DNA of 64,000 bases from Stenotrophomonas sp. 364. Its GTDB lineage: Bacteria > Pseudomonadota > Gammaproteobacteria > Xanthomonadales > Xanthomonadaceae. Every line of letters begins with the position of its first letter. The stretch's first letter is position 1. The notes beneath the pieces were generated by a model that saw nothing but the letters and a program-made list of their open reading frames with translations, did no database searches and was not told the DNA's origin. A program made the translations under genes and the position numbers. Below are positions 1 through 9,500 of the stretch, in pieces. The stretch is from assembly GCF_009832905.1 (NCBI RefSeq), contig NZ_CP047135.1, forward strand, positions 2,272,001-2,336,000, in the 5' to 3' direction.

Positions 1-671
1 CCGGCAATGCCAGCAGCACCGCCACCAACGCACTGACCGGTTACTACGCCCGCGGCAAGGTCCGCGGCAACGCGGCCGGTATCTATGCGACTTGGCGTGC
101 CGGCAACGCAGAGGATGCCAATGCCGGCTTCCACCTGGACGGTTCGCTGCAGCGTGCCCGGTTCCGCAACAGCGTGGACGGCCTGGCACTTGCCAGCGAA
201 CGCTACGATAGCGGCGCGTGGCAGGGTGCGATCGAGGCCGGTCAGGCCTTCGGCATCCATCGCTCGGCCACCGCGCGCCTCTACCTGGAACCGTACCTGC
301 AGGTCGGCCGTACCCGCTGGGACGATGTGCGCCATACCGAGGCCAACGGCACGGTGGTCACCGCCGGCGACGCAGACGGCACCTTCGGTCGGGTCGGGCT
401 TCGACTGTCGGGCGTGTCCCAGTGGGGCGAGGGCGCGGTCCAGGTGCAGCCCTATGTCAGCGCCAACTGGCTGCACGATGGCACCAACCGCACCGTGCAT
501 ATGGATGGTCAGGCCATCCAGGCCCGCATTCCGCAGGGTCGCGCGGAATTCAGCGGCGGCGCATCCCTGCGCTTTGGCAACGGCTGGAGCGCGTCGGCCG
601 GCCTCACCCTGCAGCACGCGGCGGGCTACCACCAGACCAGCGCTCAGCTGGGCATGAGCTACACCTGGTAA
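1..671 (+). CDS. autotransporter outer-membrane protein, C-terminal beta-barrel (5' partial)
   Basis: The reading frame is open from base 3 to the TAA at 669-671, giving about 222 residues with no start inside the window. The residues alternate polar and hydrophobic in short amphipathic strands rich in Gly, Tyr and Trp, for example LYLEPYLQVGRTRWDD and VQVQPYVSANWLHDGT. The last residues are MSYTW, and a terminal aromatic is the usual beta-barrel assembly signal. This fits the translocator domain of a type Va autotransporter, which would sit in the outer membrane and export an N-terminal passenger. The passenger lies outside the window, so its function cannot be judged. A strong hairpin follows at 756-786. 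Another outer-membrane barrel family is possible, but the size and C-terminus favour an autotransporter. Confidence 0.8.
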   Translation, partial: GNASSTATNALTGYYARGKVRGNAAGIYATWRAGNAEDANAGFHLDGSLQRARFRNSVDGLALASERYDSGAWQGAIEAGQAFGIHRSATARLYLEPYLQVGRTRWDDVRHTEANGTVVTAGDADGTFGRVGLRLSGVSQWGEGAVQVQPYVSANWLHDGTNRTVHMDGQAIQARIPQGRAEFSGGASLRFGNGWSASAGLTLQHAAGYHQTSAQLGMSYTW

Positions 672-755
672 TCCGCGAACCGTCCGCATGCGTTCGACAT
701 GCGGTCGTCGGCGGGCCTTCGCCGAGGGACAAGGGTGTCCCACGCTGATTGAAGC

Positions 756-786
756 AAAACGGCCGGATCGTCGACCCGGCCGTTTT
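756..786. terminator. bidirectional Rho-independent terminator
   Basis: A perfect 11-bp inverted repeat, AAAACGGCCGG at 756-766 and CCGGCCGTTTT at 776-786, encloses a 9-nt loop. It has a T run on the plus strand and, by symmetry, on the minus strand. It lies between the convergent ends of the autotransporter (671) and the chemoreceptor (814), so it can terminate both. Confidence 0.85.
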
Positions 787-813
787 GTGTTCATGAGCCC
801 GGCGCCGCCCAGC

Positions 814-2661
814 TCACACTACCCGCAACGTGGGCTGCCCGGGGCTGGGGCGGGCCGCCCCCCTGGTCGCCTCCACCCGGAACGCCGCCACTGTGTGCAG
901 CAACTGGGTGGCCTGCTCTTCCATGCTGCGCGCGGCGGCGGATGCCTCTTCCACCAGCGCGGCATTCTGCTGCGTGCCTTCGTCGATGTGGTCGACCGCC
1001 TGGTGAATCTGCCCGATGCTCTCGCTCTGCTGCTGGGCCACCGCACTGATCTCGCTGATCAACGCACTGACCCGCTTCACGTTGACCACGATCTCGTCCA
1101 TGGTGCGCCCGGCGCTCTCGACCTGGCCGGTGCCGGCGCCGACCTTCTCCACCGAATCGGCGATCAACTGCTTGATCTCCTTGGCCGCGCCCGCCGAACG
1201 CTGCGACAGCGACCGGATCTCCGAGGCAACCACCGCAAAGCCACGGCCATGCTCACCGGCCCGCGCCGCTTCCACCGCCGCGTTGAGCGCCAGGATGTTG
1301 GTCTGGAAGGCGATGCCGTCGATGACCGCGATGATGTCCACGATCCGACGCGACGACTCGTTGATCAGCGCCATCGTACACACCACTTCGTGCACGACAT
1401 GGCCGCCCTGCGCGGCCACGTCCACCGCGCCGCTGGCCAGTTCGCTGGCCTGACGGGCGTTGGTCGCGGTCTGCTGCACGGTGGCGGTCAGACCCTTCAT
1501 CGAGACCGCGGTTTCTTCCAGCGATGCGGCCTGCTGTTCGGTGCGCACCGACAGGTCGCTGTTGCCTTCGGCAATCTCGCTGGCGCCCACCGCGATGGTG
1601 TCGGCAGCGAACTTGATCTGCGCGATGATCGCCGCCATCGCCTCCACCAGTGCATTGATGCCCTCGCACAGCTCGGCGATCGGGCCGTTCTTGTCCTCAG
1701 TGGCGATATGCCCGGTGAGGTCGCCACCCTTGGCTGCGGCCACCACCTCGCGGGTCTGGGCCACGGCCTGCTGCATGGCCAGGCTGTCACGCACCTGGGC
1801 GGTGATGTCGGTGGCGTACTTGACCACTTTGAACGGGCGGCCGCTCATGTCCAGGATCGGGTTGTACGACGCCTGGATCCACACCTCGCGGCTGCCCTTG
1901 CCGAAGCGGCGATACTGGCCTGCGTCATACTCGCCACGGCCCAGCTTTTCCCAGAACTGGCGGTACTCCGCGCTCTGTCGGTAGTCGGGTTCAACGAACA
2001 TGGCGTGGTGCTGGCCACGCACTTCATCCAGCGTGTACCCGGTGGTGGCCAGGAAGTTGTCGTTGGCCGAGAGGATGCGCCCGTCCAGGCTGAACTCGAT
2101 CACCGCCTGCGACTTGTTGATGGCCGCCAGCTGGCCGGAGAAATCGGCCGCCTGCTGCATCTGCGCGGTGATGTCTGTGGCGAACTTCACCACCTTGTAG
2201 GGACGCCCGTTGCCGTCCAGCACCGGGTTGTAGGACGCCTGGATCCAGATCTCGCGGCCGCCCTTGCCCAGCCGGCGGTACTGGCCGGCGTCGAATTCGC
2301 CGCGCCCGAGCCGCGCCCAGAAGTCGCGGTACTCCTGGCTCTGCGCAAGGGCCGGGTCGACGAACATGGCGTGGTGCCGGCCCTGGATTTCATCCAGCCG
2401 GTAGCCCAGGGTCTGCAGGAAGTTGTCGTTGGCCTGCAGGATGGTGCCGTCCAGGTCGAACTCGATGACCGCCTGCACCCGGTGCAGGGCAGCCACCTGG
2501 GCTTCCAGCTCGCATTGGCGTCGCTGGGTGGCGGCGGTGGCCGACTGGCGTGCCTGGGCGGGCGCGATCACGCTGGCTTTCAGGGCCTGCCACAGTGAAG
2601 GGCGGGAAGCGGCGTCGGTACGTCCTTGCACATGCGCGTGCATACCTGAAGTAAGCATCAT
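814..2661 (-). CDS. soluble methyl-accepting chemotaxis protein with tandem PAS domains (BdlA-like)
   Basis: The product is 615 residues starting at ATG 2661, chosen because GAGGA lies 5-6 nt upstream. In-frame codons above it look non-coding. There is no signal peptide or membrane segment. Two PAS domains (about residues 55-155 and 175-275) are near copies of each other; both contain HHAMFV, GQYRR and WIQASYNP and end in DITAQ. A linker leads into a long signalling hairpin whose tip reads [20 protein letters not shown] followed by [17 protein letters not shown], the universal CheA/CheW contact region. The protein should sense a cytoplasmic or redox cue and control CheA. The architecture matches BdlA of Pseudomonas, a biofilm-dispersal receptor, and the gene next door is a diguanylate cyclase. 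Ligand and cofactor are unknown. Confidence 0.9.
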   Translation of the reverse strand: MMLTSGMHAHVQGRTDAASRPSLWQALKASVIAPAQARQSATAATQRRQCELEAQVAALHRVQAVIEFDLDGTILQANDNFLQTLGYRLDEIQGRHHAMFVDPALAQSQEYRDFWARLGRGEFDAGQYRRLGKGGREIWIQASYNPVLDGNGRPYKVVKFATDITAQMQQAADFSGQLAAINKSQAVIEFSLDGRILSANDNFLATTGYTLDEVRGQHHAMFVEPDYRQSAEYRQFWEKLGRGEYDAGQYRRFGKGSREVWIQASYNPILDMSGRPFKVVKYATDITAQVRDSLAMQQAVAQTREVVAAAKGGDLTGHIATEDKNGPIAELCEGINALVEAMAAIIAQIKFAADTIAVGASEIAEGNSDLSVRTEQQAASLEETAVSMKGLTATVQQTATNARQASELASGAVDVAAQGGHVVHEVVCTMALINESSRRIVDIIAVIDGIAFQTNILALNAAVEAARAGEHGRGFAVVASEIRSLSQRSAGAAKEIKQLIADSVEKVGAGTGQVESAGRTMDEIVVNVKRVSALISEISAVAQQQSESIGQIHQAVDHIDEGTQQNAALVEEASAAARSMEEQATQLLHTVAAFRVEATRGAARPSPGQPTLRVV

Positions 2662-2962
2662 CGTGATCCTCGGTGCCCGTTGGCGATTGGGATCCGACGG
2701 GGAGCAACCCGCCGGCACATCATTGGCTTGGGGACTTGCGCAGACGTCAGCCGTGCATGACGTCGCTCCAGCGGCTAATACAACGGCGGTACTGCGGCGT
2801 GCAGACGGCATGTTGCAAAGTCACGCGATCGGGGGCCGCAAAGGGAGCGCAGCCAATGTCCAACCTGGCCCCGCCCTGGTCGCGTTGCCCTAGACGGTAT
2901 CGACCCGACCCGATGAACCTTTAGCCCTTCCGGAGACTGGCGTGGCCCGGATCCCAGCAGGT
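2662..2962. other. 301-bp gap: leader of the chemoreceptor gene
   Basis: No convincing gene lies here. The stretch holds the upstream region of the chemoreceptor on the minus strand, including a candidate flagellar-sigma promoter at 2897-2923, which would leave a leader of roughly 230 nt. I found no riboswitch core or terminator for the upstream diguanylate cyclase gene. Confidence 0.5.
2897..2923 (-). promoter_or_regulatory. candidate sigma-28 (FliA) promoter for the chemoreceptor
   Basis: On the minus strand TAAA (2923-2920) is followed by exactly 15 nt and then GTCGATAC (2904-2897). The consensus is TAAA-N15-GCCGATAA, so 4/4 and 6/8 positions match at the right spacing. Flagellar sigma control is expected for chemoreceptor genes. 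The distance to the start codon (about 230 nt) is long, so this remains a candidate. Confidence 0.35.
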
Positions 2963-5167
2963 TCAACCCTCGCCACCTTCGGTGGTTTCGCCGGTGTCGA
3001 GGGGATCCAGGCCCTCCATCTGCGCGGTTTCGACCTGGACGTTGTTCTTGCCCAGCGCCTTGGCCCGGTAGCACTGCGCATCGGCAGCGGCCACCGCGTC
3101 GTCCACGCTCATGCTGCCGCCGATCGAGGCGATGCCGATGCTGGCGCCGACGCTGAGCCGTTGCAGGTCCCACGGGATGGTCAGGGTGCGCACGCCGTCC
3201 AGCAGGTCGCTGGCGATGCGGCGTGCGCGCTTGAGCGAGCAGCCGGCCAGGATCACCGCGAACTCGTCGCCGCCCAGCCGCGCCACGATGTCCGAATCGC
3301 GCACGCCGTGGCGCAGCACGTTGGCCACCGCCCAGAGCATGGCATCGCCGGCGAGGTGGCCATGGCTGTCATTGACCGGCTTGAAGTTGTCCAGGTCGAT
3401 GAACATCAGCGAGGCCGACTGCCCGGTCCGCGCGACGCGGGTGATGGCCTGCTGCAGATGGGCTTCGAACCCGCGCCGGTTGCTCAGTTCGGTCAATGGG
3501 TCGACCTCGGCCAGGTGGCGCGCTTCACGCTGGCGGGCACGCTGCTGGGTCACATCGCGGATCACCCAGACCGCACCGCCCACCTGCCCGTCTTCGGCGC
3601 GCAGCCACGCACGGGTAAGGTCCACGGGCAGCAGCTGCGCGCCCACCGAGAGCAGCAGGTCCGAATGCAGGTCCACCGCGTTGCTCTCCGGGTCGAGCAG
3701 CACGGCGATGTCCAGCGGCGAGCGCGGCGCGTATTCGGTGGTCAGCTCCATCACGTCCTGGACCTGGCCACCGGCCAGGGGCGAGGCGCCCTCCCCGGCA
3801 AGCGCGCGGGTGGCCGCAGCGTTGGCGTATTGGATCAGCCCCTGCAGATCCAGGGTCAGCACCATGTCCGCCACCGCATCCAGGGTGACGCGGGTGCGCT
3901 GCTCGGATTCGCGCAGTTGCAGGCTGCTCTGGCGTTGCGCCGTGACGTCCTGGATCTGCGACACGAAATGCAGTGGCTCGCCATGCTCCGAGCGCACCAG
4001 CGACACCGACAGCCGGCCCCACACGATGTTGCCGCGCTTGCCTACGTACCGCTTGTCCATGTGGTAGTGGTCGCGCCGCCCGTTGAGCAGGTCGGCCACC
4101 AGCGCCAGGTCGGTATTGAGATCGTCCGCGTGGGTCAGGGTCTGGAAGTCGACCGCCAGCAGTTCGGCGCGGGTGTAGCCCAGGATGCCGCACAGCGCTT
4201 CGTTGACGTCCAGCCAGCGCCCTTCCAGCGACACCAGCGCCATGCCGAGCGCGGCGGAAGAGAACGCACCGGCGAATTTCTCGGCGGCCAGGTAGGCCTG
4301 CTCGCGGACTTCCAGAAGCGGGGTAATGTCCACGGCCATGCCGACGTAGCCGATCCGATGACCGCCGCTGGCATCCAGTGGACTGATCGACAGCCGCACC
4401 TGGCGGCGCTCGCCATCCTTGCGCACGTATGTCCACTGGTGCGACCAGGTACCCTCCGCCGCATGCGCGGTGAGCGCCTCGAACACGGTAGGTACGCGCC
4501 CGTCGGCATCGGCCTGGGGCCGCAGGTACTCCATCATTTCATCCGGGTCATGGAACAGGCCCGGGGTGACCCGCCCGATCACCTCGTCGGGCGTGTAGCC
4601 CAGCAGTTTCTGCGCGCCGCTGTTGAACAGGTTGACCACGCCGTCGATGTCGGTGGCGATCACCGCCACTTCATCTGAAGCATCCACCACCGCCTGCAGG
4701 CGCTGGCGCATGTTGGCCGCGTCCTGCCGCGCGTTCTGCAGGTCGGTGACATCGGCATGCGCGCCGGCCATCCAGATCGGCCGTCCCTGCGCGTCCCACT
4801 CGTGGACGCGCCCGCGATCCTGTACCCAGATCCAGTGGCCGTCCTTGTGGCGCATGCGGCACAGGCTGTCGTAGTGCGGCGAGCGCCCTTCCAGGTGTTC
4901 GCGCAGCAGCGTGTTGGACTGGGCCAGGTCGTCGGGGTGGACCAGCCGGAAGAAGGTGTCGGGGGTAATCGGGGCCAGTTCGTCACGGGTATAGCCGACG
5001 ATCTGCGCCCAGCGTTCGTTGACCCACATCCGGCCGTCCTGGACATTCCATTCCCAGGTGCCGGCACCGGTGCCGTCGATGATCATCTGCAGGCGACGGT
5101 GGCGCTCGGTGATGTCACGCAACGCCGCGTCGGCGGCGTGCGCGGTGCCGGCCGGATCGTGGCTCAT
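2963..5167 (-). CDS. multi-PAS diguanylate cyclase
   Basis: The product is about 734 residues from ATG 5167; an in-frame GTG at 5179 is an alternative. It has four PAS-type segments. The first three (about residues 25-145, 160-285 and 300-410) carry PAC-like endings such as GAHADVTDLQ, GMAVDITPLL and SQIQDVTAQR. The fourth (about 420-540) is more diverged and ends in VIRDVTQQRA. A complete GGDEF domain follows, with DPLTELSNRRGFE, FIDLDNFK and the active site LGGDEFAVIL near residue 632. RDSD lies five residues before GGDEF, so the RxxD product-inhibition site is intact. No EAL domain and no membrane segment is seen. It should make c-di-GMP from GTP in the cytoplasm under PAS control. It shares a strand with the chemoreceptor, which suggests linked motility and biofilm control. 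Confidence 0.92.
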   Translation of the reverse strand: MSHDPAGTAHAADAALRDITERHRRLQMIIDGTGAGTWEWNVQDGRMWVNERWAQIVGYTRDELAPITPDTFFRLVHPDDLAQSNTLLREHLEGRSPHYDSLCRMRHKDGHWIWVQDRGRVHEWDAQGRPIWMAGAHADVTDLQNARQDAANMRQRLQAVVDASDEVAVIATDIDGVVNLFNSGAQKLLGYTPDEVIGRVTPGLFHDPDEMMEYLRPQADADGRVPTVFEALTAHAAEGTWSHQWTYVRKDGERRQVRLSISPLDASGGHRIGYVGMAVDITPLLEVREQAYLAAEKFAGAFSSAALGMALVSLEGRWLDVNEALCGILGYTRAELLAVDFQTLTHADDLNTDLALVADLLNGRRDHYHMDKRYVGKRGNIVWGRLSVSLVRSEHGEPLHFVSQIQDVTAQRQSSLQLRESEQRTRVTLDAVADMVLTLDLQGLIQYANAAATRALAGEGASPLAGGQVQDVMELTTEYAPRSPLDIAVLLDPESNAVDLHSDLLLSVGAQLLPVDLTRAWLRAEDGQVGGAVWVIRDVTQQRARQREARHLAEVDPLTELSNRRGFEAHLQQAITRVARTGQSASLMFIDLDNFKPVNDSHGHLAGDAMLWAVANVLRHGVRDSDIVARLGGDEFAVILAGCSLKRARRIASDLLDGVRTLTIPWDLQRLSVGASIGIASIGGSMSVDDAVAAADAQCYRAKALGKNNVQVETAQMEGLDPLDTGETTEGGEG

Positions 5168-5346
5168 GCCCACGGCCACGCACGCAGCCGGATGCCGCGC
5201 CTTATGGCATCTGGCCCCGCCCGAACTTCTGGCCCTGCCTGGTGCGTTGTCATGTGGCCTCCCCGGCGCGTGCCCAGCCTACGGGCATTTGAGGGGAAGT
5301 GTGAACAACGGGAAGTGAAACCAGAAGTGCCCTGCCCGCCACACAC

Positions 5347-5375
5347 GCCAAGGGCCGCACGCGGCGGCCCCTGGC
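5347..5375. terminator. possible hairpin after tex
   Basis: GCCAAGGGCCGC (5347-5358) and GCGGCCCCTGGC (5364-5375) pair at 11 of 12 positions. The hairpin lies 19-47 nt beyond the tex stop codon on the minus strand. No T run follows, so intrinsic termination is doubtful; it may only protect the 3' end. Confidence 0.3.
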
Positions 5376-5393
5376 GGGTGGATCCAGGCCGGT

Positions 5394-7760
5394 TCAGCCG
5401 CCGCGTTTGGCGCGGGCGAAGGCGTCGGCCAGGGCGTTGTTGGCCGGCGGCGCGGCACTGCACGGTCGCGGGCCGGGGGCGGCCCCGCGGCCACCATTGC
5501 GCTGGCCACCGCCGTCGCGGCGCCCGCCACCGGCAGGCCGGGCATCGCGCTCGCCGGGGGCCTTGGCCGGGGCCGGGGTGTCGTCCAGGCGCCGGGTCAG
5601 GGCGATGCGCTTGCGCGCCACGTCCACCTCCAGCACCTTCACCTTGACGATGTCGCCGGCCTTGACCACGTCACGCGGGTCCTTGACGTAGGTGTCCGAC
5701 AGCGCCGAGATGTGGATCAGGCCATCCTGGTGCACGCCGATGTCGACGAACGCGCCGAACGCGGCGACGTTGCTGACCACGCCTTCCAGGATCATGCCCG
5801 GCTGCAGGTGCTTGAGCTCTTCCACGCCCTCGGCAAAGCGCGCCGCCTTGAATTCCGGGCGCGGATCGCGGCCGGGCTTTTCCAGTTCCTTGAGGATGTC
5901 GCGCACGGTCGGCACACCGAAGGTGGCGTCGGTGAACTGCTCGGCCTTCAGTCCGCGCAGGAAGCTGCCATCACCGATCAATGCCTTGATCGGGCGTGCG
6001 GTGGCGGCCACGATGCGCTCCACCACCGGATAGGCTTCCGGATGCACCGAGGACGCATCCAGCGGCTGGTCGCCATCGGCGATGCGCAGGAAGCCGGCGC
6101 ACTGTTCGAAGGTCTTGTCGCCCAGGCGCGGCACCTTGAGCAGGTCCTTGCGGCGCTTGAACGGGCCGTTCTCGTCGCGATGACGCACGATGTTCTCGGC
6201 CACCGTGGCCGACAACCCGGACACGCGCGACAGCAGCGCGGCCGAGGCAGTGTTGACCTCTACGCCGACCGCGTTGACGCAGTCTTCGACCCGCGCATCC
6301 AACGCGCGCGCCAGGCGGTACTGGTCCACGTCGTGCTGGTACTGGCCCACGCCGATCGCCTTGGGTTCGATCTTGACCAGCTCGGCCAGCGGATCCTGCA
6401 GGCGACGGGCAATCGAAACCGCGCCGCGGATCGACACGTCCAGGTCCGGGAACTCCTTGGCGGCGAATTCGGAGGCCGAGTACACCGACGCGCCGGCTTC
6501 GCTGACGACGATCTTCTGCAGTTTGCTGTCGCCGAGTGCCTTGATGGCCTCCCCGGCCAGCTTGTCGGTTTCGCGGCTGGCGGTGCCATTGCCGATCGCG
6601 ATCAGTTCCACGTTGTGCTTGAGGCACAGCTGCTTGATCGTCTGCAGCGACTGGTCCCACTGCCGGCGCGGTTCGTGCGGGTAGATGGTGTCGGTGGCCA
6701 CTAGCTTGCCGGTGGCATCGACCACGGCGATCTTGCAGCCGGTGCGGATGCCCGGGTCCAGTCCGAGCACGCTCTTGGGCCCGGCCGGCGCGGCCAGCAG
6801 CAGGTCCTTGAGGTTGTCGCCGAACACCGCGATCGCTTCAGCTTCGGCCTTCTCGCGGGCCTGGTTGAACAGGTCCAGCAGCAGGTGCATGTGCAGCTTG
6901 GCGCGCCAGGTCAGGCGGCAGGCGTCGAGCAGCCAGCGGTCGCCGGGTCGGCCGGCGTCGGCGATGCCTGCCTTGTAGGCCACGCGGCCTTCGGCATACA
7001 CGTGGCCCGCTTCGGCGTCGGTGCCGGGGTCCAGTTCCAGGAACAGGATTTCCTCGCGGCGCGCGCGGAACAGCGCCAGCAGCCGGTGCGAGGGGATCTT
7101 CGCCAGCGATTCGGCGTGTTCGAAATAGTCGCGGTACTTGGCGCCCTGCTCTTCCTTGCCCTCGGCGACGCGGGCACGGATGACCCCGTCTTCGCCCAGC
7201 CAGCTGCGCAGCTCGCCGACCAGCGCGGCGTCTTCGCCCCAGCGCTCCATCAGGATCGCGCGGGCGCCTTCGAGTGCGGCCTTGGTGTCGGCCACGCCCT
7301 TGTCGGGATCAACGAAGGTGGCGCCGAACACCTGCGGATCCAGGCTCGGATCGGCCAGCAGGCCATCGGCGAGCGGCTCCAGCCCGGCTTCACGCGCGAT
7401 CTGGGCGCGGGTGCGGCGCTTGGGCTTGTACGGCAGGTACAGATCTTCCAGGCGCGACTTGGTGTCGGCGCCGAGGATCTCGTTGCGCAGTTCGTCGGTG
7501 AGCTTGCCCTGTTCGTCGATGCTGGACAGCACGGCGGCGCGGCGGTCTTCCAGCTCGCGCAGGTAGGTCAGGCGGGTTTCCAGGTTGCGCAGCTGGGTGT
7601 CGTCCAGGCCGCCGGTGACTTCCTTGCGGTAGCGGGCAATAAACGGGACGCTGGCGCCTTCGTCCAACAGGGCGATGGCGGCACGCGCCTGGGCAGGCTG
7701 GGCACCGATTTCATCGGCGATGGTCTGGGCGATCTGCTGGGCGAGCTTGATGTCAGGCAT
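5394..7760 (-). CDS. tex: Tex-family RNA-binding transcription accessory protein
   Basis: The product is 788 residues from ATG 7760 with GGAAG just upstream, a normal length for Tex. The N-terminal Tex region contains [17 protein letters not shown] and [16 protein letters not shown]. The YqgF-like RNase H fold follows ([30 protein letters not shown]), then a helix-hairpin-helix part ([19 protein letters not shown]). A C-terminal S1 domain reads [20 protein letters not shown] and [13 protein letters not shown]. The tail is Gly/Arg/Pro-rich ([14 protein letters not shown]), a likely disordered RNA-binding extension. Tex binds nucleic acid and affects transcription and ribosome-associated processes; the precise role here is not deducible. 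It is transcribed alone on the minus strand. Confidence 0.95.
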   Translation of the reverse strand: MPDIKLAQQIAQTIADEIGAQPAQARAAIALLDEGASVPFIARYRKEVTGGLDDTQLRNLETRLTYLRELEDRRAAVLSSIDEQGKLTDELRNEILGADTKSRLEDLYLPYKPKRRTRAQIAREAGLEPLADGLLADPSLDPQVFGATFVDPDKGVADTKAALEGARAILMERWGEDAALVGELRSWLGEDGVIRARVAEGKEEQGAKYRDYFEHAESLAKIPSHRLLALFRARREEILFLELDPGTDAEAGHVYAEGRVAYKAGIADAGRPGDRWLLDACRLTWRAKLHMHLLLDLFNQAREKAEAEAIAVFGDNLKDLLLAAPAGPKSVLGLDPGIRTGCKIAVVDATGKLVATDTIYPHEPRRQWDQSLQTIKQLCLKHNVELIAIGNGTASRETDKLAGEAIKALGDSKLQKIVVSEAGASVYSASEFAAKEFPDLDVSIRGAVSIARRLQDPLAELVKIEPKAIGVGQYQHDVDQYRLARALDARVEDCVNAVGVEVNTASAALLSRVSGLSATVAENIVRHRDENGPFKRRKDLLKVPRLGDKTFEQCAGFLRIADGDQPLDASSVHPEAYPVVERIVAATARPIKALIGDGSFLRGLKAEQFTDATFGVPTVRDILKELEKPGRDPRPEFKAARFAEGVEELKHLQPGMILEGVVSNVAAFGAFVDIGVHQDGLIHISALSDTYVKDPRDVVKAGDIVKVKVLEVDVARKRIALTRRLDDTPAPAKAPGERDARPAGGGRRDGGGQRNGGRGAAPGPRPCSAAPPANNALADAFARAKRGG

Positions 7761-7929
7761 TGCTTCCGGCCGGAGCCGCAGTACGGAAAGTCCCGATTGT
7801 GGCAACGCAGGGCGACGGGGGGAAGGCGTTGACAGCGGGGAGCGAACCTGTCGGCCGTGGTGGCCTCGCGCTGCCCGGCTACGCGGGGCAATCGCATCAC
7901 CCACGGTGGTGGTGGCCACTGGTGCGCGC

Positions 7930-8034
7930 AGCCGGGCAGAGCCCGGCTCTACGGCGGTCGGGATATGTGCAGCCGGGCAGAGCCCGGCTCTACGGCGGTT
8001 GGAATATGTGCAGCCGGGCAGAGCCCGGCTCTGC
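7930..8034 (-). repeat. three tandem REP palindromes, 41-bp period
   Basis: On the minus strand each copy starts GTAG (the third reads GCAG), then AGCCGGGC-TCT-GCCCGGCT, a perfect 8-bp stem with a 3-nt loop. Copies lie at 7930-7952, 7971-7993 and 8012-8034, exactly 41 bp apart. The spacers are also similar (two contain ATATGTGC), so the whole 41-bp unit was duplicated. They sit between the stop of the small ORF at 8041 and the start of tex and may fold into 3' stabilising hairpins. Confidence 0.9.
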
Positions 8035-8040
8035 GGTGCT

Positions 8041-8256
8041 TCAGCGGTAATGCTGGGCGGTGCGCTGGTGGACGATGTCGTCGCGCAGGGATTCCAATGC
8101 CATTACCCGGATTTTGCCGATTCCCTGCAGTTCCATGAACCGCTCGGTGTAGATCTCCGGCCCGGTGTCGGTATCGGCCCGGGACTTGCTGAAGCCGTGG
8201 GGGACCAGGCCCTTGTCGCCATCCTTGCTACCACCGACATAAAGAACGATTGCCAT
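8041..8256 (-). CDS. small conserved-looking hypothetical protein (71 aa)
   Basis: ATG 8256 is preceded by a perfect AGGAGG (8267-8272) 10 nt away, which fixes the start and argues that this is a real gene. The product is 71 residues starting [16 protein letters not shown] and containing [20 protein letters not shown] and [19 protein letters not shown]. There is no signal peptide, membrane segment or recognised domain. The region upstream is unusually AT-rich for this genome and probably holds its promoter. Three REP hairpins follow directly after the stop. I do not recognise the family and give no function. Confidence 0.65.
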   Translation of the reverse strand: MAIVLYVGGSKDGDKGLVPHGFSKSRADTDTGPEIYTERFMELQGIGKIRVMALESLRDDIVHQRTAQHYR

Positions 8257-8266
8257 GTGATGTGTT

Positions 8267-8272
8267 CCTCCT
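8267..8272 (-). promoter_or_regulatory. strong ribosome binding site for the 71-aa ORF
   Basis: The plus-strand CCTCCT reads AGGAGG on the coding strand, 10 nt before ATG 8256. It is one of the two best Shine-Dalgarno matches in the window and decides the start against an upstream in-frame codon at 8301. Confidence 0.7.
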
Positions 8273-8432
8273 GTGACGCATCGTGCAATTACAACGGACA
8301 CCAGTTTAACGTGGGGAACCTGACTGGTTCGTCATGCAGGCTAATAACCTTTGTTTGCATGCAGATGACGTCGCGTTGCACGACGTTTTATTCACATTGA
8401 TTTAACGCTGAAGTAACGCGTGGCGCGGCCCG

Positions 8433-8882
8433 TTACCCGATGCCGGGCCACCAGCCGCGGCCGGTCATGGCATACACGTCCGCCGCGCGTTCAAACGGGT
8501 TCCGCGCGCTCACTCCACCACAGGCCAGGTATACCGGCAGATACAGCGGGCCGAGCACCAGGTACTGGAAGACATGCGCGCGCTCGTGATCATGCAGGCC
8601 GATCACCGGCTCGGTGCAGTACCCGGCCTGGTGGGCGTAGGTGCGGCAGGCCACGTCCAGCACCGGCCCGGTGTGCAGGATGACGTTGCCCAGCGTGATC
8701 GCCCCGCCCGGCCCCCACGGCCAGTCACGGAACACGATGGCCAGGTCGCGCCGGTTCCAGGACGGGCGCGCGCCGGCCACCATCCCGGTTAGGCCGCCGA
8801 TCAGACCGATCAGGGTGTTGGGCGCAGTCCACAGCGCGCCCAGCCCCTGCAGGACGCGCAGCGCCAGCGATGGCAGGCTCAA
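8433..8882 (-). CDS. hypothetical protein with HExxH-like motif
   Basis: About 149 residues if translation starts at TTG 8882, which overlaps the stop of the upstream PspC gene as TTGA, with CGAGG just ahead. A GTG at 8909 would overlap by 31 bp. No ATG exists near the N-terminus. The N-terminal third is hydrophobic (TLIGLIGGLTGMVAGA). The C-terminal part has GLHDHERAHVFQYLVLGPLY, which includes HERAH, an HExxH pattern with a later E in NPFERAAD, the layout of a zinc metallopeptidase-like fold. It may be membrane-associated. I cannot name the family or show activity. Confidence 0.6.
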   Translation of the reverse strand: MSLPSLALRVLQGLGALWTAPNTLIGLIGGLTGMVAGARPSWNRRDLAIVFRDWPWGPGGAITLGNVILHTGPVLDVACRTYAHQAGYCTEPVIGLHDHERAHVFQYLVLGPLYLPVYLACGGVSARNPFERAADVYAMTGRGWWPGIG

Positions 8883-9082
8883 TCGGCCTCGTTGGGGATC
8901 AACAGCCACAGGATCAGGTAGACCAGGATGCCCGGGAAGGCCGCCGACAGCACCGAGACCAGTACGAACAGCACCCGCACCAGGGTGGAACTCCAGCCGA
9001 AACGGTGCGCGATGCCGCCCATCACCCCGGCGATCATGCGGTCGTTGAGCGAGCGCGACAGCGTGCGGGGCGTGGCGTTCAT
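8879..9082 (-). CDS. PspC-domain small membrane protein
   Basis: 67 residues from ATG 9082 with GGAG 9 nt upstream. The product begins with the PspC signature region (LNDRMIAGVMGGIAHRFGW) followed by one membrane helix (VRVLFVLVSVLSAAFPGILV). PspC proteins sit in the inner membrane and, in enterobacteria, take part in the phage-shock response. No pspA or pspB is nearby, so this is a stand-alone member of the family. The gene is translationally coupled to the HExxH protein downstream. Confidence 0.88.
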   Translation of the reverse strand: MNATPRTLSRSLNDRMIAGVMGGIAHRFGWSSTLVRVLFVLVSVLSAAFPGILVYLILWLLIPNEAD

Positions 9083-9128
9083 GGCAGCGGTCTCCGGGCG
9101 GGATGGCGGACTGTAACGCGGGCGGTGT

Positions 9129-9500
9129 CTACAGGGTGCGTTGGCGCAGGGCCTTCAGGCGCGCGCCGAACCATACCGCAGCGGTCTGCTCGGGCTGGCC
9201 CGGGCAGGCAATCCGGTAGGGCTTGCCGCTCATGCTGCTCTGGCTGGCGGCACGCTCGATGAACTGCTCGGCAGTGTCCACCTTGTCCTTCTTGAGCAGG
9301 TAGTCGTACTTGCGCTGCAGGTGCGCACGCGCCTCGGCGGCGTCGTGCCAGCTGCCATTGCGCTGGAAGCGGCAGCTGGAGCCATCCAGCGCACCGATCA
9401 GGCCGGCGATCTCGCGGCGGGCGGTATCGCTCGGGGCGGCCAGCGCACTGCCGGGGATGATGAGGGCCAGAGCCAGGGCTGCGCGGAGGCGATGGTTCAT
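9129..9500 (-). CDS. secreted DUF5329-like protein
   Basis: 123 residues from ATG 9500, whose ATGA overlaps the stop of phaC. A signal peptide is clear (MNHRLRAALALALIIPGSALA then APSD). The mature part contains IGALDGSSCRFQRNGSWHD, AHLQRKYDYLLKK, FIERAASQSSMSGKPYRI and two Cys residues that could form a disulfide. This resembles the DUF5329 family of small periplasmic proteins of unknown function. Overlap with phaC places it in the PHA operon, but I see no direct functional link. Confidence 0.75.
   Translation of the reverse strand: MNHRLRAALALALIIPGSALAAPSDTARREIAGLIGALDGSSCRFQRNGSWHDAAEARAHLQRKYDYLLKKDKVDTAEQFIERAASQSSMSGKPYRIACPGQPEQTAAVWFGARLKALRQRTL

Noticed and set aside
2880..2962. 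c-di-GMP riboswitch near the diguanylate cyclase
   Set aside because: The region lacks the conserved core of class I or II aptamers on either strand.
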